A stretch of DNA of 64,000 nt from Acidobacteriaceae bacterium (GTDB lineage: Bacteria; Acidobacteriota; Terriglobia; Terriglobales; Acidobacteriaceae), in assembly GCA_903642235.1 (NCBI GenBank), contig CAHJWL010000011.1:38417-102416 (forward strand), in the 5' to 3' direction. Below, piece after piece: positions 44,312 to 53,340 of the stretch. The notes under the pieces were generated by a model. The model was not told the DNA's origin, did not search any database, and saw nothing but the letters and a program-made list of their open reading frames with translations. How positions within the stretch are numbered: the stretch's first letter is position 1; each line of letters begins with the position of its first letter. Both the position numbers and the translations under genes were made by a program.

Positions 44312-44701
44312 ATGGCGGATTTGGAGCAGTTGAAACAGAAGTACGCGCCTGTGCTCGAAATGTTCACGAAGCTGGCGCCATACGGGGCGCAGCTTGAGGC
44401 AGTCGATCTGGACGGAGAAAAGCTGCACATCAAGGGAACGGTGCCGAGCAAGGTGGCGGCGAACCGGATCTGGGACAAGATCAAGGCCGCGGATCCAAGC
44501 TACTCGGACCTGCACCACGAGGTCGGGACCACGGGACCGGACGAGCAGCCGGTGACGATCAAGTCAGGCGACACGCTGAGTGCGATCTGCCTGCTGTTTT
44601 ATGGAAGTGCGAACAAATATCCTGAGGTCGCAAAGGCGAACGGAGTGGATGCAAATAACATCCCGGTCGGCAAGACGATTCAGCTGCCGGTGTTGACGTA
44701 G
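44312..44701 (+). CDS. LysM-domain protein, Kbp/YgaU-like
   Basis: A 129-residue protein with a BON-like N-terminal domain (about 1-72, with LEAVDLDGEKLHIKGTV) and a C-terminal LysM domain (79-128: VTIKSGDTLSAICLLFYG, YPEVAKANG, GKTIQLPV). The arrangement matches Kbp, a cytoplasmic potassium-binding stress protein of Escherichia coli, although that potassium-binding role cannot be seen here. No signal peptide. A strong terminator follows. Confidence 0.88.
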   Translation: MADLEQLKQKYAPVLEMFTKLAPYGAQLEAVDLDGEKLHIKGTVPSKVAANRIWDKIKAADPSYSDLHHEVGTTGPDEQPVTIKSGDTLSAICLLFYGSANKYPEVAKANGVDANNIPVGKTIQLPVLT

Positions 44702-44713
44702 AGTTCGCCTCTG

Positions 44714-44749
44714 AACGAAAGGGCGAGCCTTTGGGCTCGCCCTTTCGTT
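44714..44749. terminator. Perfect 16-bp hairpin terminator
   Basis: Arms 44714-44729 and 44734-44749 pair fully around TTTG. It ends the LysM gene and also suits the convergent CsbD gene. Confidence 0.9.
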
Positions 44750-44849
44750 TGTGTGGCCTTTTCGGTTCAAGGCATAGATTCGCATTAGGTACGCCCTAAC
44801 GCCGGGCGGGCGCCACTTCGTGGGGTGTTGGACGCTTCGCGTAGGACGT

Positions 44850-45176
44850 TTAGCGGTTGAGGTCGTGGATGGTGTTGCCCACAGCCTGGGCGGCCTGTCC
44901 GGCAGCGTCTTTTACAGCGCCTGCAGTTTCGTCGAGAGCACCTTCGCCGGCGAGCTGGTCGTCTCCGGTGATGTTGCCGATGCCCTGCTTGGCTTTGCCG
45001 AGGAGGCTTCCGCCGGTGCCGGTGACGCGCTGCTTGGAGCCCCACGCGTAGGACTTGATGGCGGCGCCCTCGACGTCCGGGTCGCCGCTGGCGTACTGGG
45101 TGGATGGGGCGTTCACGATGAGGTACACGACGGCGCTGATGCCGGTGATTGCCAAAATCCAGGTGAGTGCTTTCAT
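44850..45176 (-). CDS. CsbD-like protein with a membrane anchor
   Basis: A 108-residue protein. An N-terminal helix (MKALTWILAITGISAVVYLI) is followed by a CsbD-type repeat: KAKQGIGNITGDDQLAGEGA and a second amphipathic stretch ending AAQAVGNTIHDL. CsbD proteins are general-stress proteins in Gram-positive and Gram-negative bacteria, usually soluble; the N-terminal anchor is less usual. The start at 45176 is set by GGAGA upstream and the helix; the longer frame to 45305 is Arg/Pro-rich and rejected. Confidence 0.8.
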   Translation of the reverse strand: MKALTWILAITGISAVVYLIVNAPSTQYASGDPDVEGAAIKSYAWGSKQRVTGTGGSLLGKAKQGIGNITGDDQLAGEGALDETAGAVKDAAGQAAQAVGNTIHDLNR

Positions 45177-45267
45177 GATCGGTCTCCTGCAGAGTGAGAT
45201 GCACACAGACGGCGTTCTTTGCAGGCGGGGGTGAGGAACGCTGCGGTGTGGTGGGCTGGACGGACTT

Positions 45268-46005
45268 TCAGTACGTCTGGACCTTTGTGACCTTGCCGCT
45301 GGCAAAGCGGACTACAAGGCGATGGCCGTCTTTGAGGTAGTACCACGTCTCTTTGAGATCGTCTTCGTTTGAGTCGTCCACTTTCTTCTGATCGGGATCT
45401 CCGCTGCTGAGCAGGACCATCTGGTAGGTCATGCCTTCGATGATCTTTTTGTCGGCGATGGCCTTGCGGTCGCTCTCCGGCATGGCCTGGAGGGTGAGGG
45501 TCTGGTTGATACGGCTGGTGTCGAGGACCCGGCTGAGAAAGGAGAGGAAGGCAGCGGGTTCGAGGTCGGCTTCGGTGAGCTCACGGCCGTAGCGGAAATT
45601 GATGCGGGAGCCGCCCGCGCGCTTGTATCCGGCACCCTTCTTTGCGGCGTTCTTGCTGTCGCCGCGACCTTCGCCGCCGCCTGCGAGGTGCACTTCGATG
45701 CGGTCGCTGTCGATCTTGAGTTCGGTGATGGGAACCCACTCGTTGCGCTCGACGCCGACGCCTTTTTCCTTCAGGTACTTCGACATCTCTTTGAGGTCGA
45801 TGCCGCGATCGTCGAAGCGCTTCTCAGATTTGGGCGCGTTGTAGATGTCGATGCCGTCTTTGTAGGCGGGCATGTCGAGGAGCGCGCGAACATCTTTGCC
45901 GAGGAGAAGCTGGTCGAGGGCGGCTCTGCCCGCCTTGCTGGTCGAGGCATAGGAGAGGGTGGTGAGGACGAGGCAGACAGGCAGACAACGGAGCAGGAGG
46001 CGCAT
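45268..46005 (-). CDS. Secreted protein of unknown function
   Basis: A 245-residue protein with a signal peptide (MRLLLRCLPVCLVLTTLSYA, cleavage near ASTSK). The mature part starts with LDQLLLGKDVRALLDMPAYK, a helix-strand segment, then DRGIDLKEMSKYLKEKGVG. It ends in a beta hairpin rich in Tyr, Lys and Gly. No named family is recognised. It lies 91 bases upstream of the CsbD gene on the same strand. Confidence 0.65.
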   Translation of the reverse strand: MRLLLRCLPVCLVLTTLSYASTSKAGRAALDQLLLGKDVRALLDMPAYKDGIDIYNAPKSEKRFDDRGIDLKEMSKYLKEKGVGVERNEWVPITELKIDSDRIEVHLAGGGEGRGDSKNAAKKGAGYKRAGGSRINFRYGRELTEADLEPAAFLSFLSRVLDTSRINQTLTLQAMPESDRKAIADKKIIEGMTYQMVLLSSGDPDQKKVDDSNEDDLKETWYYLKDGHRLVVRFASGKVTKVQTY

Positions 46006-46138
46006 GGGACACCTGAGGTGTGAACGAGATGGGAGCCCGAGGCGAGTGTGCGACGGCAGACGGCAGACGGCGCACACGATGGTTGTATCGCAGCGGGCGC
46101 GAATGGCCAAGGGAAATCTGCCAGCGGGAAAGGAGGTG

Positions 46139-46975
46139 CTACTCGGGGATGATTTTGACGAAGCGGCCTTCGGGGAGGGTGTGGCCGCCGAGGATGTGGA
46201 TGACGCCGTCGCGGGTGAAGCCGCGGAGCATGGCGGGAGAGTTTGGGGCTGCAGGAGCAGGTGTGTGGGTCTCTCCGCTCGCGATGCCCGGTCGAGAGAA
46301 CGGCTGTGTGGGAGTGGCGGTGGCGATGCGGGGGGCTGGATCAAGGCGCGCGGGAGCAGCCGGGGCGTCGGTCCTCGCGGGGTAGGCAATGGCGCGGAGA
46401 GGGAGGGAGTCGACGCGGGCTGCGTCCGTGGCGGAGCGGATGAGGGGGCGGCCTTCGGCGGCGTTTGCGCGCTTCATTCCCCGGTCCATGGCCTCGTTGG
46501 CAAGGCGGTCGGCGGCTTTGTTCTTGTGGCGCAGGGCGTGGGTGATCTCGAAGCGGTCAAGCCGGGCGATGCGGCCTTTCGCCTCCTGCCAGAGCGGCTT
46601 CAGGTCGGGCGAGTTGACTTTGTACTTGCCCTGGATCTGCTTAACCATCAGCTCGGAGTCGGAGATGACGCGAAGATGTTTGTGGCCGTGGGTGAGGGCG
46701 TACTCAAGGCTGGCCAGCAGCCCGGAGTACTCGGCGACGTTGTTGGTGCAGATGCCGAGGAACTCGGAGAGTTCGGCGAGGACGGCGCCGGTGCTGTCGG
46801 TGATCTCGGCGCCGTAGCCGGCCGGGCCGGGGTTGCCGCGGGCGCCGCCGTCGCAGTGGGCGGTGATCCAGGTGCCGGCGGCGGCGGAGGTGGAAGGGAA
46901 GAGGCTGGGCGTGCGAGGTGCGGTCACAGGATGAGTGTAGATGGTGGCGGGCGGATGTACGTCGATCGGCCCCAT
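46139..46975 (-). CDS. RNase HI-like protein with a C-terminal extension
   Basis: A 278-residue protein. The RNase H domain (about 35-165) has the catalytic acids: Asp in HCDGGARGNPG, Glu in NNVAEYSGL, Asp in ISDSELMVKQIQG and the last acid in KNKAADRLANEA. It should cut RNA in RNA-DNA hybrids. After it comes about 80 Pro/Ala/Arg-rich residues and a short conserved end, FTRDGVIHILGGHTLPEGRFVKI, that looks like a beta hairpin. The extension is unusual for RNase HI. The start at 46975 could be later (GTG near residue 17). Confidence 0.87.
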   Translation of the reverse strand: MGPIDVHPPATIYTHPVTAPRTPSLFPSTSAAAGTWITAHCDGGARGNPGPAGYGAEITDSTGAVLAELSEFLGICTNNVAEYSGLLASLEYALTHGHKHLRVISDSELMVKQIQGKYKVNSPDLKPLWQEAKGRIARLDRFEITHALRHKNKAADRLANEAMDRGMKRANAAEGRPLIRSATDAARVDSLPLRAIAYPARTDAPAAPARLDPAPRIATATPTQPFSRPGIASGETHTPAPAAPNSPAMLRGFTRDGVIHILGGHTLPEGRFVKIIPE

Positions 46976-47121
46976 CGTTAGCGGGCAAAGTCGGGTTTTC
47001 GTTGTGCTGCGACTGACATCGAGAACAGGGCAGGGAGGTGAGGAGTGCTCATGCTTACCTTTCGCGGGGGTGGTGGTCTATCAGGCAGATATCTTTTCTC
47101 ACTCCGGAGTGAGGTACGGCA

Positions 47122-47922
47122 ATGGCGGCAGAGGCGGTCGGGCTTGGAGCAGGGGCTGGTGTCGGCGGTGCGATGCCGGCAGGGTTTGGAGCGGCGCCGG
47201 TGCGCCGGCAGACGGGTCTGTCGCGAGCGAGTGCAGGTGCTGCGCCGGCGGTAGAATCAAGGCCAGGGATGGCCAAGGCAGCCGCACAGACGGGGACGCG
47301 GGGACGGCTGACGCCGGCGCAGATGGAAGCGCGCGCGCAGCAGCGGACCGAGGACGATGAGCTGATTCGCGAGGCACAGCGCGGGCAGCGGTCTGCCTTT
47401 GACACGCTGGTCCGGCGGTATGATCAGAGCGTTCTGCGGCTGGCGCTGCATCTGTTGGGCAACGAGCAGGACGCACAGGATGTGCACCAGGAGGCCTTTC
47501 TCAAGGCGTACCGGCACCTGGGAAACTTCCGCTTTGAGTGCTCGTTTTACACCTGGCTCTACCGGATTGTGACGAACCTCTGCCTGGACCAGATGCGGCG
47601 GCGCAAGAGCCGGCGGGAGGATCCGGCGACAATGACCGATGCGGCGGGTGACGAGATCGATCTGATGGCCAACGTTCGCGATGAGAGGTCGATGGCCGAC
47701 CCGGCAAAGGAGCTGGACCGGCAGGTGCTGGCGCAGGGGATTGCCGCGGCTCTCGACACGCTCACACCGCGGGAGCGGACAGTCTTTGAGCTGAAGCACT
47801 ACCAGGGATTGAAGCTGCGAACCATCGGCGAGATGCTGAGTACGACCGAGGAGACGGCGAAGAATACGTTATTTCGGGCGACGCGCAAGCTGCGCGCGAA
47901 CCTGGCGGAGCTGCGGACGTGA
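47122..47922 (+). CDS. ECF sigma factor with a long N-terminal tail
   Basis: A 266-residue group 4 sigma factor. After a Gly/Ala-rich tail of about 75 residues, region 2 has FDTLVRRYDQSVLRLALHLL, the AQDVHQEAFLKAYRHLGNF segment and FYTWLYRIVTNLCLDQMRRR. Region 4 has LTPRERTVFELKHYQGLKL and the HTH TAKNTLFRATRKLR. It is followed by an anti-sigma gene and a PDZ gene on the same strand. Alternative start: ATG at 47269. The GGAGTGAGG sequence before 47122 is the ribosome site. Confidence 0.9.
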   Translation: MAAEAVGLGAGAGVGGAMPAGFGAAPVRRQTGLSRASAGAAPAVESRPGMAKAAAQTGTRGRLTPAQMEARAQQRTEDDELIREAQRGQRSAFDTLVRRYDQSVLRLALHLLGNEQDAQDVHQEAFLKAYRHLGNFRFECSFYTWLYRIVTNLCLDQMRRRKSRREDPATMTDAAGDEIDLMANVRDERSMADPAKELDRQVLAQGIAAALDTLTPRERTVFELKHYQGLKLRTIGEMLSTTEETAKNTLFRATRKLRANLAELRT

Positions 47923-48090
47923 GGACGATGTCCGATCAACCATGTCCGATCTACGATCTCCATTGAAGATCTCCGTTGGAGAACATACAACGGAGATCCG
48001 CGATCGGGAAACTATCACTGGGAGAGGCAGGCGATCGATCTGCCCTCCTATGCGGGGCGAGTACATTTTGAGGCTGGTCGAGAGGTTGCG

Positions 48091-49053
48091 ATGAAGTGTG
48101 AGATGGCGCAGGAACAGATCGTGATGTGGACGTATGGCGAGCTTGAGGATGAGCTGGCCGTTGGGCTGGAGCGGCATCTGGATGAGTGCGCGGCCTGCCG
48201 GGAGGAGATGACGGCGATGCGCGGGCTTGAAGATGGGCTGAGTCTGCTGCCTGTGATGGAGCCCTCGCCGAACCTGGTAGCGCAGAGCCGGATGCGGCTC
48301 GATGAGGCTCTCGACGCGGAGAGCCCGCATGGATTTCTGACGGCGCTGCGAGCGAACGTCTTCCGGTGGACGGGCTTTGTGCAGGGTGCGCCGGCGCTGG
48401 CGGTGCTGCTGGTGGGGGTTGGCTTTCTGGGCGGTGACTTTGCGCTGCGCTACCGGATAGCGCACCAGCCACGGCCGGCTGCCGCCCTGACGATCTCGAA
48501 TACCACGCAGGGTGCCATTGCCGCGGTGAGCGGGATCGATCAGATGCCGAACTCCGAGCTGGTTCAGGTGAAATACAACCGGGTCGTGCCGGAGGTGATG
48601 CAGGGATCGCTCGACGATCCGCAGATCCGGCAGCTGCTGATGCTGGGCATGCGCGAGGGAGCCAACGAGGGTGTGCGTACAAACTCGGTCGCGCTGCTGG
48701 CAGGGGAGTGCCGGCAAGGCCATGAGTGCGGCCGAACCGAGGATGGCAAGGGAGTTCGGAGCGCGCTGATGGTCAGCCTGCGCTACGACAAGGATGCGGG
48801 TGTGCGGATGAAGGCGCTGGACGGTCTGTCGCGGTATGTCGACAAGGACCAGCGGGTGCGGGACGCGGTGCTGGAGTCGTTAATGCATGACGCGAACGCC
48901 GGCGTGCGCAAGCAGGCGATTGCGCTGCTCGAGCCGGTGCAGACAGACTCGAGTGTGCGGCAGGTGCTGCGGACGGTCTCGACCCAGGATGAGAACCCCT
49001 ACATCCGCACGGCGAGCTACCAGGCGCTGCAGGGCGCGGCTGACATTCAATAG
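48091..49053 (+). CDS. Anti-sigma factor with zinc finger and HEAT-like repeats
   Basis: A 320-residue protein. The N-terminus has a ZAS anti-sigma zinc motif: Cys3 and HLDECAAC (His29, Cys33, Cys36). A membrane helix lies at about 98-117. The part outside the membrane (about 150-320) has HEAT-like repeats with alternating acids: PEVMQGSLDDPQIRQLLMLG, SLRYDKDAGVRMKALDGLSR, LMHDANAGVRKQAIALLEP and TVSTQDENPYIRTASYQAL. This layout suggests an envelope sensor domain that could hold or release the upstream sigma factor. The HEAT-type sensor is unusual for anti-sigma factors. Confidence 0.85.
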   Translation: MKCEMAQEQIVMWTYGELEDELAVGLERHLDECAACREEMTAMRGLEDGLSLLPVMEPSPNLVAQSRMRLDEALDAESPHGFLTALRANVFRWTGFVQGAPALAVLLVGVGFLGGDFALRYRIAHQPRPAAALTISNTTQGAIAAVSGIDQMPNSELVQVKYNRVVPEVMQGSLDDPQIRQLLMLGMREGANEGVRTNSVALLAGECRQGHECGRTEDGKGVRSALMVSLRYDKDAGVRMKALDGLSRYVDKDQRVRDAVLESLMHDANAGVRKQAIALLEPVQTDSSVRQVLRTVSTQDENPYIRTASYQALQGAADIQ

Positions 49054-49098
49054 CGTAGGACATGCCGGAGGGAGATGCAGCCGGAAGAGGTTTGAGCG

Positions 49099-50040
49099 AT
49101 GAGACGTCAGGTGTTGATTGCGGTGCTGGTGGTGGCGGTCGGGGTGGGTGCGGGAACGCGGATGTGGGCCTCGCCGGGCCGCATGGCGTCGCCGCGAAGT
49201 GCGCAGGGCTATCTCGGTGTGGATGTTCGCGATCTGACGGACGAGGAGCTGAACGGGCTGCGGATCAAGGACGCGCGTGGCGCGGAGATCACGCGGCTGG
49301 ACCACGATGGCCCGGCCTGCAAGGCAGGCGTGCGCGAGCATGATGTGGTGTTGGGGATGGATGGTCGCCCGGTCGAGGGGCAGGAGCAGTTTCGACGCAT
49401 GCTGCATGAGGTGCCGGCCGGCCGGGTGGTAGCGCTGCTGGTGCTGCGGGACGGCCAGCAGCAGACCATTACGGCGACGATGGCGAACCGCGAAGAGGTC
49501 GAGCGGCAGGCGTGGAATCAGCACATCACGGTAGTGGATCCGGACGGAACGCCAGCACCAGCACCGCCATCGCCGGGCGGCCATGCGCGGAGCGGGCTGG
49601 GATTTCTGCATGGGGGATCGGCGACGGCCGAGCCGAACGCAGGCAGGACTCGAAGCTTTCTCGGAACAATGCTGGGAGCGCCCTACATCGGCGCGGTGGT
49701 AGAGCCGGTAGGACCGCAACTGGGTGAGTTTTTCGGCGTTCCGAGTGGCGTTGGCCTGCTGGTCAAGAGTGTGGATGCGAACTCGCCGGCTGCGGTCGCG
49801 GGCCTGCGCGCGGGCGATGTGGTCGTAAAGGCGAACCAGATGACGATGTCCACCGAGAGTGACTGGACGAAGTCCGTGCATGAGAACAAGGGCCATGCCA
49901 TCCCGGTGCTGGTGCTGCGCGAGCGAAAGGAGCAGACCCTGACGCTGACGCCCGATGCAAAGCGGAAGGCGGTCCTGCAGGCTCCGGCTGGCGGGCAGAC
50001 CGTGGATGATGCGCGCCTGGCGGGCATGGATCTGCTGTAA
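49099..50040 (+). CDS. Exported double-PDZ protein without a protease domain
   Basis: A 313-residue protein with a signal segment (MRRQVLIAVLVVAVGVGAGT). Two PDZ domains follow: the first (about 38-130) with GYLGVDVRDL and GPACKAGVREHDVVLGMDG, and the second (about 195-290) with GVGLLVKSVDANSPAAVAGL and AGDVVVKANQ. There is no trypsin-like domain, so it is not a DegS/DegQ protease. It lies 45 bases after the anti-sigma gene. PDZ domains read C-termini of misfolded outer-membrane proteins in the DegS system, so it may be a ligand-binding partner of the anti-sigma factor; that is inference. Confidence 0.85.
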   Translation: MRRQVLIAVLVVAVGVGAGTRMWASPGRMASPRSAQGYLGVDVRDLTDEELNGLRIKDARGAEITRLDHDGPACKAGVREHDVVLGMDGRPVEGQEQFRRMLHEVPAGRVVALLVLRDGQQQTITATMANREEVERQAWNQHITVVDPDGTPAPAPPSPGGHARSGLGFLHGGSATAEPNAGRTRSFLGTMLGAPYIGAVVEPVGPQLGEFFGVPSGVGLLVKSVDANSPAAVAGLRAGDVVVKANQMTMSTESDWTKSVHENKGHAIPVLVLRERKEQTLTLTPDAKRKAVLQAPAGGQTVDDARLAGMDLL

Positions 50041-50226
50041 GGGCGCAGGTGGCAGGGCGCAGCGGATCAGCGGGCGACGGCCGAGATCCGCGGCAGGTCC
50101 TTCTGGAAGAACAGCAAGTCAGGGATTGCCCGGCGGCGTGACAGGTGGGTTTGTCCGTGCGGATGCGGTAGTGTGTCTGCATGCGGGCTTAAGACGTGAG
50201 CGATCCCGTCCGCAGGTGGAGAGTGG

Positions 50227-51916
50227 ATGCGAGTTGCCGGGATGAGCAGTGCGATGGGGTGGATGGTCTGCGCGGCTGGTGTGAGCCTGCTGGTGGTGCG
50301 GGCCGGGGCGCAGGCAGTTCCGGCGGCGGTAAAGGCGGCCGAGCAGGGGATCGATCCGGAGCGGATCCGGGCGCATGTGCGTTTCCTGGCCGACGATCTC
50401 CTAGAGGGGCGCGGGCCGGGGCTGCGCGGCGCCGAGATTGCAGCAAAGTACATAGCCACGCAGTTTGCGCTTGATGGCCTTAAGCCGGGCGGAGACAACG
50501 GGACGTACCTGCAGCAGGTCAAGTTTGTGGGAATGAAGGTAGTGCCAGGCAGGGCGAGTTACGCGCTCGAGCCCTCCGCGGGCGGGAACTCCGGGGCGGC
50601 GATTCCGCTGCGGTACGGCGACGACTACACGGTGAGCGATCAGGCGCTGGGGGGCGGTGGCGGACTTCGACGCGCCGATCGTCTTTGTGGGCTACGGGGT
50701 CAGGGCGCCGGAGTTTGGCTGGGATGACTATGCGGGCGTGGATGTGAAGGGCAAGGTGGTGCTCTGCATCGTGGGCGAGCCGCCGTCGGACGATCCGAAG
50801 TTCTTTGGCGGCAAGGCGCTGACGTACTACGGGCGATGGACGTACAAGTTTGAGGAGGCGGCGCGGCAGGGAGCGGTAGGCGCGTTGATCATCCATCGCA
50901 CGGACCTGGCCAGCTACGGCTGGGACGTGGTGAAGAACTCGAACACAAGCGAAAAGACGTACCTGGCGGAGGATCGGAACCCGAAGCTGGAGGCGGCGAG
51001 CTGGGTGCAGCTGGATGTGGCGAAGAAGCTGTTCGCGGCGGCGGGCAAGGACGTTACAACGGAGATGGAAGCGGCGGGCAAAAAGGGCTTCAAGGCGGAG
51101 GCGCTGCCGGTAAACCTGAAGGCGCACGTGGAGAGCGTGGTGCGGCCATTTGAGAGCGCGAACGTGGTCGGGATCGTGCCTGGGACGGACGGAGGCACGT
51201 CGCAGGCGGTGCTCTACACCGCCCATTACGATCACCTGGGCTTTGTGCCGGGCATGAAGGGTGACAACGTGTACAACGGCGCGGCCGATAACGGAACGGG
51301 CTGCGGCATCCTGCTCGAGGAGGCGCGGGCGTGGTCGGCCCTGAGCGTCAAGCCGGCCCATAGCGTGATCTTTGCCGCGGTTACGGCCGAGGAGCAGGGG
51401 CTGCTGGGGAGCGAATACCTCGGGCAGCATCCGCCCGTGCCGACGCGGGCGATCGCGCTCGACATGAACTACGACATGATTCTGCCGGTGGGAGTTCCCG
51501 AGGAGATCAACGTGAACGGGGCGCAGCGGACGACGATCTACCCGACAGTGCAGGCGACAGCGCAGGAGTTCGGGCTGCGGATCGTGCCGGATGCCCGGCC
51601 AGAGGTGGGAAGCTACTACAGATCGGATCATTTCAGTCTGTCGCGGGTGGGGATCCCGGCGTTCTCGATCGATACCGGGACGAAGTACGAGGGGCATGAC
51701 GCGGCGTGGGGTGTAGCGCAGGAGAAGGACTACAACGAGCACCGGTACCACAACTTCTCCGACAACTACACGCTGGAGATGGACTTTGCCGGAAACGCGA
51801 AGCTGGCGCGGTTCGGCATGGACCTCAGATGGCGGGTGCTGACGGCAAAGAGCACGGTTGAGTGGCTGCCGGGCGATGAATTTGCCGCGGCCCGGCAGGC
51901 GAGCGAGGCGAAGTAG
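50227..51916 (+). pseudogene. M28-family metallopeptidase, frameshifted at a G6 run
   Basis: Two overlapping frames make one exported M28 peptidase. The first (50227 to 50727) has a signal peptide, then IRAHVRFLADDLLEGRGPG, the usual M28 opening. The second (from about 50657 to 51916) has AHYDHLG, GAADNGTGCG, TAEEQGLLGS and YYRSDHFSL, all the zinc ligands and the catalytic Glu. The shift falls at GGGGGG (50649-50654): deleting one G joins LGAVADFDAPIVFVGYG in frame. So the gene is complete apart from one base. It may be a true pseudogene, a sequencing error or a site of slippage. Confidence 0.85.
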
Positions 51917-52026
51917 TCTCCCGGAGCGTGGGGGCACTAGGCGAGACCCGCACCTGATCCCTCCCCGCGCGCCCGAAGATGGCCGCACCCGCGGGTGACT
52001 CGCCGGAGAGACGTGTGGCTGGCGCC

Positions 52027-52806
52027 TCAGGAGAAGCTGGCGCGCTTGATGGTCTGGCGAAAGTCTTTGCCCTGCATCTCGACGGTGACGCACATCTCCT
52101 GCACACGGGAGCGCATGCGTTCGCCGATGCGGTCGCCAAGGGTCTCGCGGCGGGCCATGCGGCGGGCTTCGGCGCGGCTCACGGGCTCGTCGGCGGGGGT
52201 GCCGAAGGGAGGCTCGTTGGCAAGATTGGTGGTGATGACGGTGGAAAGGTTCTCGTTGTAGCGCGCGTTCAGGATGTAGGCGGTCGTATCCCAGCTCCAG
52301 TCGCTGGGGGTGATGTCGCCGAGGTCGTCGAGGACGAGCAGGTCGCAGGTGATCACGGAGCGAAGCAGTTTGTCTTCGGCGCCGGCAGTGCGGAGGCTGT
52401 AGATGGAGCGCAGCTTGTCGAGGAGCTCCTTGTGCTCCCAGAACTGGCCGGAGGCGCCTTTTTCCGTGATGAGCCCGCGCAGGATGGAGACAGCGAGGTG
52501 GGTCTTGCCGAGGCCGCTGGCGCCGATGAAGAGGATGCCCTGACCGCGGGTCTCAAGCGGGTAGGCGCCTGCAAAGCGGCCGGCAACCAGAGCGGCGGCG
52601 CAGAGGCTGGGGTGTGCGGAGGAGTGGCCGGTCTCATAGTTGCTCAGCGAGCAGTCAAGGTAGCGCCGGGGAATGCGGGACAGGGCGAGGGCGCGGTCGA
52701 CGCGGAGCTCCAGGCGGCAGTCGCACTCATGCGCAAAGCGATTGCCGCGGTCGTCGATTGTGACGAGCAGGCCGGAGCCGTCGCAGGTAGGGCAGGGTTG
52801 GGTCAC
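52027..52806 (-). CDS. DnaC/IstB-type AAA+ ATPase
   Basis: A 259-residue AAA+ protein. The N-terminus has a Cys-rich motif (CPTCDGSG with CDC), then Walker A GASGLGKT (95-102), Walker B LLVLDDLGD (156-164), and the sensor TTNLANEP. The end has ERMRSRVQEMCVTVEMQG. Such proteins are helicase loaders (DnaC) or transposase helpers (IstB); with no transposase beside it, the replication-loader role is likelier. It is transcribed toward the M28 gene's 3' end; 110 bases separate them. Confidence 0.88.
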   Translation of the reverse strand: MTQPCPTCDGSGLLVTIDDRGNRFAHECDCRLELRVDRALALSRIPRRYLDCSLSNYETGHSSAHPSLCAAALVAGRFAGAYPLETRGQGILFIGASGLGKTHLAVSILRGLITEKGASGQFWEHKELLDKLRSIYSLRTAGAEDKLLRSVITCDLLVLDDLGDITPSDWSWDTTAYILNARYNENLSTVITTNLANEPPFGTPADEPVSRAEARRMARRETLGDRIGERMRSRVQEMCVTVEMQGKDFRQTIKRASFS

Positions 52807-52882
52807 AGGAATAGGAGGAGCAGGCTGCGGAAACGATGCGGCAAAGGGCTCCAGCCACCAGTATCGCAGGGTCTGAATCCAA

Positions 52883-52911
52883 TTGCCCGGTGTGGGAATC
52901 GAACGTATACT
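52883..52911 (+). promoter_or_regulatory. Probable sigma-70 promoter of rpmE
   Basis: TTGCCC (52883-52888) and TATACT (52906-52911) are separated by exactly 17 bases. The gene starts 127 bases downstream, leaving a leader in which L31 autoregulation could act. Confidence 0.6.
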
Positions 52912-53037
52912 GAGAAAAGCGCCGCACGTTTACAGACGTGAGCCGCAGGGTGCGACTGGCCTTCGATGCGACCGTGACTCTGGCCGGTTGCAAGCGAACC
53001 GCACACCGGCAGGCGCAACACAGGAGAGGGTTTAGAG

Positions 53038-53274
53038 ATGCCAAAAGAGGGAATTCATCCGAGCTATAACGACATCACCGTGAAGTGCGCGTGCGGGACG
53101 AACTTCAAGACACGTTCAACCCACAAGGGCGATATCGTGCTTGAAATCTGCTCAGCCTGCCACCCGTTTTTCACGGGCAAGCAGAAGCTGATCGATACGG
53201 CCGGCCGTGTGGAGCGCTTCCGTCAGAAGTTCGCCAAGTCCGATGCGGGCAAGGCTGCGGCAGCGACAAAGTAA
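53038..53274 (+). CDS. rpmE: 50S ribosomal protein L31
   Basis: A 78-residue L31 protein of the large subunit. It starts [20 protein letters not shown] and has [25 protein letters not shown]. It is the zinc-binding (C+) form with the Cys pairs CACG and CSAC. The tail is Lys/Ala-rich. A terminator hairpin follows. The AGGAGAGGG sequence before the ATG is the ribosome site. Confidence 0.97.
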   Translation: MPKEGIHPSYNDITVKCACGTNFKTRSTHKGDIVLEICSACHPFFTGKQKLIDTAGRVERFRQKFAKSDAGKAAAATK

Positions 53275-53292
53275 GTTTCTCGAGCGGAAAGC

Positions 53293-53319
53293 AAAGGCCT
53301 CCACGGCGTGGAGGCCTTT
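53293..53319. terminator. Hairpin terminator after rpmE
   Basis: A perfect 12-bp stem (53293-53304 with 53308-53319) around a GGC loop, followed by TTTTG. It overlaps the leader of the dus gene, so the dus transcript may start beyond it. Confidence 0.88.
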
Positions 53320-53340
53320 TGTGTTGGAGCTGCGGACACG

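Noticed and set aside
52027..52806. IstB transposase helper
   Set aside because: No IstA-type transposase or terminal inverted repeat is nearby; a DnaC-type loader fits better.
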